From the NCBI GenBank assembly GCA_005884705.1, contig VBAF01000390.1:1-5645 (forward strand): 5,645 nucleotides of DNA. The letters run 5' to 3'. The DNA comes from Alphaproteobacteria bacterium (GTDB lineage: Bacteria > Pseudomonadota > Alphaproteobacteria > Reyranellales > Reyranellaceae). The position numbers and the translations under genes are program-made. Shown here piece by piece: positions 1 to 4,698 of this stretch (its first letter is position 1; the number at the start of each line of letters is the position of its first letter). Below the pieces are notes generated by a model. It did no database searches. It was given only the letters and a program-made list of their open reading frames with translations, and was not told the origin of the DNA.

Positions 1-963
1 AGCTTCTTCTCGACCCAGGACCCCGAGCGCACCGACGCGCGCCAAGCTTTCATCCCCGTGCAGTCGGTGCACTTCTTCGACGACGGCACGTGGTCGCCCG
101 GGGTGCCGGCAATCGTCGGCAAGCGCCATCCGACCACCCTGCGCATGGAGTGGACGACCGATCCGAAGAAGAGGGTACCCATCCGCTTCTTCGGACCCGG
201 CCCGGAATGGAGGGTGCTCGGCCTGTTCCGCACCAACCTCCATCTGGTTGTGCCGGCCGACCCGAACCAGCGCATCTTCCTGCTCGGCTCCGATCGCCTT
301 GGCCGGGACCAGTGGTCGCGCATCATGCACGGCACCCAGACCTCGATGACCGTCGGGCTTGTCGCGGTGGTCCTCAGCGTGATTCTCGGCGTCGTGCTGG
401 GCGGCATCTCCGGCTATGTCGGCGGCAAGACCGACCAGGTCATCCAGCGCGTCATCGAGCTGCTGCAGTCGGTGCCGACGATCCCGATCTGGCTCGCGCT
501 GTCGGCCGCGCTGCCGCGCGACTGGACGCCGATCCAGGTTTTTTTCGCCATCACGGTGATCCTGTCGCTGGTCGGCTGGACGACCTTGGGCCGCGAGGTG
601 AGGGGCCGCTTCCTGGCGCTGCGCGAGGAAGACTTCGTGCTGGCGGCTCGGCTCGCCGGCTGTTCGCGCATGCGCATCATCCTGCGCCATATGGTGCCGA
701 CCTTCGTCAGCCACATCATCGCGACCAGCTCGCTCGCCATCCCGGTGATGATCATCAACGAAACCTCGCTCTCCTTCCTCGGTCTCGGCATTCGCCCACC
801 GGCGATCAGCTGGGGTGTGCTGCTGCAGGAGGCCCAGAACATCCAGACCCTGGCGCTGGCGCCGTGGCTGCTCATCCCCGGCCTGGTGGTGATCGTCTCG
901 GTGCTGGCCTTCAACCTCGTCGGCGACGGGCTGCGCGACGCCGCCGACCCGTACAGCCATTGA
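1..963 (+). CDS. Opp/Dpp-type ABC transporter permease (OppC/DppC-like), 5' partial
   Basis: Inner-membrane permease of a peptide/nickel-family ABC importer, the second of the usual two channel subunits. The frame is open from base 1, so the start lies upstream; a GTG at 58 is internal, because the 19 codons before it (SFFSTQDPERTDARQAFIP) read as normal OppC sequence. Numbering from the first window codon, residues 1-90 form a periplasmic insert with HFFDDG and PIRFFGPG. The family motif LGSDRLGRDQWSRI lies at about 95-108. Hydrophobic segments are at about 118-141, 156-172, 179-195, 235-252 and 287-307. The EAA coupling loop, which contacts the ATPases, is at about 212-233 (AARLAGCSRMRIILRHMVP), and NETSLSFLGLGIRPP follows at about 253-267. 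The C-terminus (NLVGDGLRDAADP) is complete. The first ATPase gene begins 4 nt after the stop. Family is clear; the substrate is not. Confidence 0.95.
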   Translation, partial: SFFSTQDPERTDARQAFIPVQSVHFFDDGTWSPGVPAIVGKRHPTTLRMEWTTDPKKRVPIRFFGPGPEWRVLGLFRTNLHLVVPADPNQRIFLLGSDRLGRDQWSRIMHGTQTSMTVGLVAVVLSVILGVVLGGISGYVGGKTDQVIQRVIELLQSVPTIPIWLALSAALPRDWTPIQVFFAITVILSLVGWTTLGREVRGRFLALREEDFVLAARLAGCSRMRIILRHMVPTFVSHIIATSSLAIPVMIINETSLSFLGLGIRPPAISWGVLLQEAQNIQTLALAPWLLIPGLVVIVSVLAFNLVGDGLRDAADPYSH

Positions 964-967
964 CGCC

Positions 968-2002
968 ATGACCGATCCGCTGCTCTCCGTGCGCGACCTT
1001 AAGGTGTCCTTCCAGATGGACGAAGGCCTGGTGCGCGCGGTCGACGGCACCAGCTTCGACCTGCTGCCCGGCCAGGTGCTGGGCGTGGTCGGCGAGAGCG
1101 GCTGCGGCAAGAGTGTCACCATGCGCGCCATCCTGCAGCTGATCGACAGGCCCGGCCGCATCACCGCGGGCGAGATCCGCTTCCGCCGCCGCGACAGCGC
1201 CGAGATGACCGATCTCACGCGCCTGGCTCCACGCGGCGCCGAGATGCGCGACATCCGCGGCGCCGAGATCGCCCTGATCCCGCAGGAGCCGATGGCCGCC
1301 TTCAGCCCGGTCCACACCGTCGGCGACCAGATCGTCGAGGCGATCCTGCTGCACGGCCATCGCTGGCAGGAGGGCGGCCGCAAGCTGACGCGGACGCAGG
1401 CGCGCACCATCACGATCGGCCTGTTCCGCGACGTCGGCATCTCGATGCCCGAGCAGCGGATCGACGCCTATTCCTGGCAGCTCTCGGGCGGCCTGCGCCA
1501 GCGCGCCATGATCGCCATGGCGCTCTCCTGCAAGCCGAGCCTGCTGATCGCCGACGAGCCGACGACGGCGATCGACGTCACGACCCAGGCGCAGGTCCTG
1601 GCGCTGCTGCGCGACCTGCAGGCCAAGTACGACACCGCCATCATCTTCATCACCCACGATCTCGGCGTGATCGCCCAGATGGCGAGCTACGTCGTGGTCA
1701 TGTATCTCGGCCGGGTCATGGAGGAGGGGCCGGTCGACGACATCTTCCATGCCCCCAAGCATCCCTACACGCGGGCGCTGCTACGCTCGATCCCCAGCCT
1801 CTATGGCGCGACCCGGATCGCGCTGCCGGTGATCGCCGGCACCCTGCCGCATCCCTTCAACCGTCCGCCGGGTTGTCCGTTCCATCCGCGCTGCCCCGAC
1901 GCCATGCCGCGCTGCTCGGCCGCCGTGCCCAGCCTGCAATCGGTCGCGGCCAACCAGCTCGCCAGCTGCTTCCTGCACCACGACATTGCGGAGCCGGCAT
2001 GA
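968..2002 (+). CDS. Opp/Dpp-type ABC transporter ATP-binding protein (OppD/DppD-like)
   Basis: Cytoplasmic ATPase of 344 residues that powers the importer as a heterodimer with the next gene product. All ABC motifs are visible: Walker A GESGCGKS (42-49), Q-loop glutamine 106 in LIPQEP, signature LSGGLRQR (172-179), Walker B LLIADEP (192-198) with catalytic E197, and switch histidine H230. The D-loop reads AIDVTTQ where ALDVTTQ is usual, a mild change. The C-terminal oligopeptide/dipeptide extension starts near HPYTRALL (265-272) and carries four cysteines (C303, C309, C316, C334) in PGCPFHPRCP...PRC...SC. Relatives with this pattern have been reported to bind an iron-sulfur cluster; that is inference here. 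The ATG at 968 is 4 nt after the permease stop with no obvious Shine-Dalgarno, so translation is probably coupled. The stop overlaps the next ATG (ATGA). Confidence 0.96.
   Translation: MTDPLLSVRDLKVSFQMDEGLVRAVDGTSFDLLPGQVLGVVGESGCGKSVTMRAILQLIDRPGRITAGEIRFRRRDSAEMTDLTRLAPRGAEMRDIRGAEIALIPQEPMAAFSPVHTVGDQIVEAILLHGHRWQEGGRKLTRTQARTITIGLFRDVGISMPEQRIDAYSWQLSGGLRQRAMIAMALSCKPSLLIADEPTTAIDVTTQAQVLALLRDLQAKYDTAIIFITHDLGVIAQMASYVVVMYLGRVMEEGPVDDIFHAPKHPYTRALLRSIPSLYGATRIALPVIAGTLPHPFNRPPGCPFHPRCPDAMPRCSAAVPSLQSVAANQLASCFLHHDIAEPA
1990..1993 (+). promoter_or_regulatory. Ribosome binding site deciding the OppF-like start
   Basis: GGAG lies 5 nt before the ATG at 1999, inside the last codons of the upstream ATPase gene. 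It supports 1999 as the start over the longer open frame, and together with the ATGA overlap implies translational coupling. Confidence 0.6.
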
Positions 2003-2976
2003 GCGACACGTTGCTCGAGGTCCGCGGCCTGCAGAAATTCTTCCCGATCACGCGCGGATTCTTCCAGACGGTGGTCGGCCATGTCCGCGCCGTCGACGGC
2101 GTCGACTTCATCCTCAAGGAGGGCGAGACGCTCGGCCTGGTCGGCGAGAGCGGCTGCGGCAAGACCACCGCCTCGCGCTGCATCCTGCGCGCCATCGATC
2201 CGACCGGCGGGCAGATCCTCTACCGCACGCGCGATGGCCGCACCGTCGATCTCGCCACCCTGCCGCCGGCCGAGTTGCTGCCGCTCCGGGCCGAGATCCA
2301 GATGATCTTCCAGGACCCGTTCGGCTCGCTCAATCCGCGCATGAGCGAGCCCTTGCTGGTCAACGGCATGAAGAACCGCCGCGAGCGCGCCGACCGGGTG
2401 GCCGAGCTGCTGCGCCTGGTCGGCCTGCGCCCGGAGTTCATGCACCGCTTCCCGCACGCCTTCTCCGGCGGCCAGCGCCAGCGCATCGGCATCGCCCGCG
2501 CGCTCGCCACCAACCCGCGGCTGGTGGTGGCCGACGAGCCGGTGTCGGCGCTCGACGTCTCGATCCAGGCCCAGGTGCTCAACCTGCTGCTCGAGCTGCA
2601 GCAGCGGCTCAAGCTGACCTTCCTGTTCGTCGCGCACGATCTCTCGGTGGTGCGCCACATCTCCGACCGGATCGCCGTGATGTATGTCGGACAACTGGTC
2701 GAGCTGGCGCCGACGTCAGAAATCTTCCGGCAGCCGCAGCATCCCTATACCGCCGCCCTGATGCGCGCCGTGCCGGTCGCCGACCCGCGGGTGCGCACCG
2801 CCGACGGCATTCTGAGCGGCGAGGTGCCGAGCCCGGCCGCGCCACCCTCCGGCTGCTACTTCCATCCGCGCTGCCGCCATGCGACCGCGCGCTGCCGGGC
2901 CGAGGCGCCGGCCTTGCGCGAGGTGGCGCCCGGTCACTTCAGCCGTTGTCATTTCGCCGGCGAGATGACGTTTTAG
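1999..2976 (+). CDS. Opp/Dpp-type ABC transporter ATP-binding protein (OppF/DppF-like)
   Basis: Second ATPase of the importer, 325 residues. The frame is open further upstream (a start at 1873 is possible), but the ATG at 1999 is preferred: it follows GGAG at 1990-1993, overlaps the previous stop as ATGA, and gives the normal N-terminus MSDTLLEVRGLQKFFP. Motifs are Walker A GESGCGKT (49-56), Q-loop Q105 in IFQDPFGSLNPR (typical of OppF), signature FSGGQRQR (155-162), Walker B LVVADEP (175-181) with E180, D-loop SALD (183-186) and switch H213. The C-terminal extension begins at HPYTAAL (248-254) and has cysteines C286, C292, C299 and C317, the same layout as in the partner ATPase. It is the last gene of the operon, and a terminator hairpin starts about 50 nt after its TAG stop. 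Family assignment is firm; substrate is unknown. Confidence 0.96.
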   Translation: MSDTLLEVRGLQKFFPITRGFFQTVVGHVRAVDGVDFILKEGETLGLVGESGCGKTTASRCILRAIDPTGGQILYRTRDGRTVDLATLPPAELLPLRAEIQMIFQDPFGSLNPRMSEPLLVNGMKNRRERADRVAELLRLVGLRPEFMHRFPHAFSGGQRQRIGIARALATNPRLVVADEPVSALDVSIQAQVLNLLLELQQRLKLTFLFVAHDLSVVRHISDRIAVMYVGQLVELAPTSEIFRQPQHPYTAALMRAVPVADPRVRTADGILSGEVPSPAAPPSGCYFHPRCRHATARCRAEAPALREVAPGHFSRCHFAGEMTF

Positions 2977-3026
2977 AGCGCTGTTGCTTTAGATAGAAGC
3001 GGTGAGCGGCGTGGTCGTCGCTGAAC

Positions 3027-3062
3027 GCGCGCCACTTCGCCAGGCGCGCAGGTTTTTCTTTT
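3027..3062 (+). terminator. Intrinsic terminator of the Opp-type operon
   Basis: A perfect 7-bp all-GC stem pairs GCGCGCC (3027-3033) with GGCGCGC (3043-3049) around a 9-nt loop. Three bases later comes the T-rich tail TTTTTCTTTT (3053-3062). It begins 51 nt after the OppF-like stop, so it should end the transcript of the transport operon and separate it from the downstream genes. Confidence 0.85.
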
Positions 3063-3160
3063 GGTCGACACACAAATTTCCAACGCGGCGGCGAGCGATT
3101 GCCTGGGGAATCTCGCTCCGGAACGGCAAAGGTCACGAATCTGGCGCTCGCAACGAGCTC

Positions 3161-3229
3161 ATTATGGGCAATGGCCGGCGATTCGAGACCCGAAAACAGC
3201 GGCTTTTTTGCCCGGCCATTGCCCATAAT
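3161..3229. repeat. Perfect 18-bp inverted repeat with 33-nt loop
   Basis: ATTATGGGCAATGGCCGG (3161-3178) is the exact reverse complement of CCGGCCATTGCCCATAAT (3212-3229). The 33-nt loop holds a small hairpin (TTCG at 3182-3185 with CGAA at 3191-3194) and a T6 run (3204-3209). A separate 5-bp, 3-nt-loop hairpin (3146-3158) sits just upstream. The arms are not followed by a T tract, so it is not a standard terminator. A dispersed palindromic element (REP/MITE-like) or a structured RNA are the likeliest readings. The structure is certain; the function is not known. Confidence 0.85.
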
Positions 3230-3246
3230 AGGTGTTTGGCGCGCGA

Positions 3247-3280
3247 TCATGCAGTGTCGCGCGCATGACGATGATCATCG
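3247..3280. repeat. Hairpin TCATGC/GCATGA plus adjoining 12-bp palindrome
   Basis: TCATGC (3247-3252) pairs with GCATGA (3263-3268) around a 10-nt loop. Directly next to it is the perfect palindrome CGATGATCATCG (3269-3280). Both lie between the two large inverted repeats and may be part of one composite element; alternatively the palindrome could be a dimeric regulator site. No function is assigned. Confidence 0.5.
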
Positions 3281-3285
3281 GACCG

Positions 3286-3332
3286 CGCCACTCCAGTGGC
3301 GCTCATGATTTCCGAGCGCCACTGGAGTGGCG
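3286..3332. repeat. Perfect 19-bp inverted repeat whose arms are themselves palindromic
   Basis: Arm CGCCACTCCAGTGGCGCTC (3286-3304) is the exact reverse complement of 3314-3332, around a 9-nt loop. Each arm is also a near-perfect palindrome: GCGCCACT-CC-AGTGGCGC at 3285-3302, and CGCCACT-GG-AGTGGCG at 3317-3332 without its first base pair. The DNA or RNA could therefore form one long hairpin or two small ones. The motif GCGCCA begins again at 3334. A T6 run occurs only 16 nt after the stem, so terminator function is doubtful. Paired palindromes of this kind resemble REP/BIME-type dispersed elements; whether it recurs in the genome cannot be seen here. Confidence 0.85.
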
Positions 3333-3356
3333 GGCGCCAATGAAGGTGTTTTTTCA

Positions 3357-3376
3357 GGGGGTGGGGGTGTCGGTGG
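3357..3376 (+). other. G-rich tract
   Basis: Two G5 runs separated by one T (3357-3361 and 3363-3367) are followed by GG at 3372-3373 and 3375-3376. This is compatible with a two-layer G-quadruplex but does not meet the usual four-runs-of-three rule. It lies between the 19-bp inverted repeat and the GTGGACTC cluster. Confidence 0.4.
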
Positions 3377-3463
3377 ACTCGTGGACTCCTGGCCTGAAAC
3401 CCTTGTGCCATCGGCATCCAACCGGTCCACAGCCGAGTGGACTCTTGTGGACTCCGTGGACTC
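3373..3463 (+). repeat. Cluster of five GTGGACTC direct repeats
   Basis: GTGGACTC occurs exactly at 3373, 3381, 3437, 3447 and 3456, that is two abutting copies, a 48-nt gap, then three copies with 1-2 nt spacers. An inverted partial copy, GTCCAC (3425-3430), can pair with GTGGAC at 3437-3442. Start-to-start spacings of 8, 56, 10 and 9 nt are close to one helical turn within each group, as in clustered protein-binding sites. Every copy ends in GACTC, a GANTC sequence, which is the CcrM methylation site of Alphaproteobacteria. Confidence 0.8.
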
Positions 3464-3517
3464 CCGCCAAGCGCGATTCGACCAAGAGCGACTTCGCGTT
3501 AGGGCAGGACCAAACCC

Positions 3518-3526
3518 TGTGGATAA
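3518..3526 (-). promoter_or_regulatory. DnaA-box-like 9-mer
   Basis: TGTGGATAA on the + strand is the exact complement of TTATCCACA, the consensus DnaA box. It sits 55 nt beyond the last GTGGACTC copy and shares the TGTGGA core with the copy at 3447. A single 9-mer may arise by chance; no AT-rich unwinding region or origin-associated gene is visible. Confidence 0.35.
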
Positions 3527-3544
3527 GGGCTCGCGCCAGAATTG

Positions 3545-3563
3545 CATCATGGGCATTGGCCCA
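3545..3563 (+). repeat. Degenerate third copy of the 18-bp repeat arm
   Basis: Positions 3545-3561 match 3160-3176 at 15 of 17 bases (CATCATGGGCATTGGCC against CATTATGGGCAATGGCC). The copy also forms its own short hairpin, TGGGC (3550-3554) with GCCCA (3559-3563). It may be a decayed half of the same element, or coincidence. Confidence 0.35.
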
Positions 3564-3579
3564 CCCCTTTTCGGGCAGC

Positions 3580-3591
3580 TTTCTTAAGAAA
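3580..3591. repeat. 12-bp palindrome TTTCTTAAGAAA
   Basis: Perfect AT-rich palindrome in otherwise GC-rich DNA, about 145 bp upstream of the binding-protein gene. It could be a dimeric regulator site; no known family is matched with confidence. Confidence 0.4.
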
Positions 3592-3663
3592 TCGCGTGGG
3601 AGAGAGGGGATGCGGGCAGGATGGCAGGAATGGTGCAAAACGCTGGCCCGCCTGCAACCAACC

Positions 3664-3684
3664 GCTGCCACGGGAGTTGGCAGC
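3664..3684 (+). promoter_or_regulatory. 7-bp dyad upstream of the binding-protein gene, possible operator
   Basis: GCTGCCA (3664-3670) pairs exactly with TGGCAGC (3678-3684) around 7 nt. It ends 51 nt before the ATG at 3736. TTGTCA at 3687-3692 resembles a -35 box, but the place where a -10 box should be (about 3710-3715, ATGCGG) is poor, so the promoter is not established. The position suits an operator or a leader hairpin. Confidence 0.4.
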
Positions 3685-3735
3685 CGTTGTCAGTGCGGAT
3701 CGACCTGGAATGCGGCCCTGAGTAAAGTCCCTGCC

Positions 3736-4698
3736 ATGCATCGCCGCGCGATCCTCGCCGCCAGCCTTCTTGCACCGCTCGCCGTCCGGGCCGAGACGAC
3801 CTGGCCGACCAAGCCGGTCCGCATCGTCGTGCCGTTCAATCCGGGCGGCGCGATCGATGCCATGGTGCGGGTGATCGCCGATGCGCTCACGTCGCGGCTG
3901 GGCCAGCAGGTGCTTGTCGATCCCAAGCCGGGTGCCAACACCATCCTGGGGGCCGACATCGTCGCCAAGGCGCCGCCCGACGGCTACACCTTCCTGATCA
4001 CCACCAACTCGACGCATACCAACAACCCGTCGCTCTACGCCAAGCTGCCATTCGATCCGGCCAAGGACCTCGTTCCGGTCTCGCTGGTTTCGCTCGGCAC
4101 CATCCTGCTCGCGGTCAGGGCCGGCGCGCCGTTCGACGACCTCAAGGGCATGGCGGCGTGGGTGAAGGGGCTCGGCCGTCCCGCCAGCTACGGCAGCTGG
4201 GGCATCGGCTCGAGCGGCCATCTCTACGGCCTGATGCTGGAGAAGGTGCTGGGTGGCTCCTACAGCCACGTGCCGTATCGCGGCGACGTGCCGGCGCTGC
4301 AGGACGTCGCCAACGGCGGGCTCGATCTCAGCTGGGCGAGCCCGGTCAGCGCCAAGCCGCAGATCGCTGCCGGCAAGGTCAAGGCGATCGCCGCGGCCGG
4401 CAGCAAGCGCTCGGCGGCGATGCCCGAACTGTCGACCTTCGCCGAGCAGCTCGTGCCCGGTTTCGACCTCAGCCTGTTCGTCGCCGCCTACGCGCCGGCC
4501 GGCACGCCGGCGGGAATCGTCAACCGCATGCAGCAGGAGCTGCGGGTCGCGATCGGCGATCCCGCGGTCGCCGACAAGCTGATCGCGCAGGGCCAGACGC
4601 CGGTCGGCTCGACGCCCGGCGAGCTCGCCAAGGTGCTGGCGCGCGAGACGCCGATCTGGGCCGACCTGATCCAGCAATCCGGCGCCAAGGTGGAGTGA
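3736..4698 (+). CDS. Bug/TctC-family tripartite tricarboxylate transporter substrate-binding protein
   Basis: Periplasmic solute-binding protein of 320 residues, normal for the Bug (TctC-like) family, which captures carboxylates and other small organic molecules. The frame is open to about 3232, but the ATG at 3736 is chosen because it opens an export signal: MHRR, a hydrophobic run AILAASLLAPLAV, and probable cleavage after VRA (residue 19). The paired arginines leave Tat export possible. Family landmarks are TKPVRIVVPFNPGGAIDAM (25-43, ligand loop with D41), NTILGADIVAKAPPDGYTF (68-86), LYAKLPFDPAKDLVPVSL (100-117), VPYRGDVPALQD (179-190) and GGLDLSWA (194-201). The ribosome site is weak. 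Its TGA overlaps the ATG of the Rieske gene, so the two are probably made together. No TctA/TctB membrane subunits are in view, as is common for orphan Bug proteins; the ligand is unknown. Confidence 0.93.
   Translation: MHRRAILAASLLAPLAVRAETTWPTKPVRIVVPFNPGGAIDAMVRVIADALTSRLGQQVLVDPKPGANTILGADIVAKAPPDGYTFLITTNSTHTNNPSLYAKLPFDPAKDLVPVSLVSLGTILLAVRAGAPFDDLKGMAAWVKGLGRPASYGSWGIGSSGHLYGLMLEKVLGGSYSHVPYRGDVPALQDVANGGLDLSWASPVSAKPQIAAGKVKAIAAAGSKRSAAMPELSTFAEQLVPGFDLSLFVAAYAPAGTPAGIVNRMQQELRVAIGDPAVADKLIAQGQTPVGSTPGELAKVLARETPIWADLIQQSGAKVE
4687..4695 (+). promoter_or_regulatory. Ribosome binding site of the Rieske oxygenase gene
   Basis: AAGGTGGAG lies in the last codons of the binding-protein gene. 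AAGG is 7 nt before the ATG at 4698. Together with the one-base TGATG overlap it supports this start and translational coupling. Confidence 0.55.

Larger units (their letters stand above)
2977..3735. other. Gene-free, hairpin-rich intergenic island
   Basis: About 760 bp separate the two operons, unusually long beside gaps of 4 nt or less elsewhere in the window. No frame here gives a believable protein: the open frames run through terminator and repeat arms, lack good ribosome sites, and several are driven by the repeats. The stretch holds, in order, a terminator (3027-3062), small dyads at 3093-3118 and 3146-3158, a perfect 18-bp inverted repeat (3161-3229), a 6-bp hairpin (3247-3268), a 12-bp palindrome (3269-3280), a perfect 19-bp inverted repeat (3286-3332), a G-rich tract (3357-3376), five GTGGACTC copies (3373-3463), a DnaA-box 9-mer (3518-3526), another 12-bp palindrome (3580-3591) and a 7-bp dyad (3664-3684). 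Base composition is visibly less GC-rich than the flanking genes in parts such as 3050-3240. Confidence 0.8.

Noticed and set aside
911..1762. Long minus-strand open frame (283 codons) opposite the OppD-like gene
   Set aside because: Its translation is a run of H, R, D, A and L with no family motif, typical of the antisense shadow of a GC-rich gene. The + strand carries every ABC ATPase motif.
1801..2694. Minus-strand open frame (297 codons) across the two ATPase genes
   Set aside because: It spans the junction of two certain + strand genes and shows the same antisense-shadow composition.
2939..3250. Minus-strand frame of 103 codons in the island
   Set aside because: It includes the terminator hairpin and both arms of the 18-bp inverted repeat, overlaps the OppF-like 3' end, and has no domain or convincing ribosome site.
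3161..3332. CRISPR array
   Set aside because: The repeats are two different inverted repeats, not regularly spaced direct repeats with unique spacers, and no cas gene is present.
3349..3354. T6 run after the 19-bp stem, read as a second terminator
   Set aside because: The run starts 16 nt after the stem, too far for an intrinsic terminator, and the operon already has a good one at 3027-3062.
3373..3526. Chromosomal replication origin
   Set aside because: There is only one exact DnaA box, no AT-rich unwinding segment, and no origin-linked genes nearby; kept only as a speculative regulatory site.
3327..3587. Small + strand frame of 86 codons in the island
   Set aside because: Its VDSW/VDSVDS sequence is just the translation of the GTGGACTC repeats; it starts inside an inverted-repeat arm without a ribosome site.
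3644..3657. Sigma-54-type promoter (TGG...TGCAA)
   Set aside because: Spacing between the GG and GC elements is about 7 nt, not the required 10.
3232..3735. N-terminal extension of the Bug protein upstream of 3736
   Set aside because: The frame is open but the extension would run through the 19-bp inverted repeat and GTGGACTC cluster and would bury an obvious signal peptide that begins at 3736.
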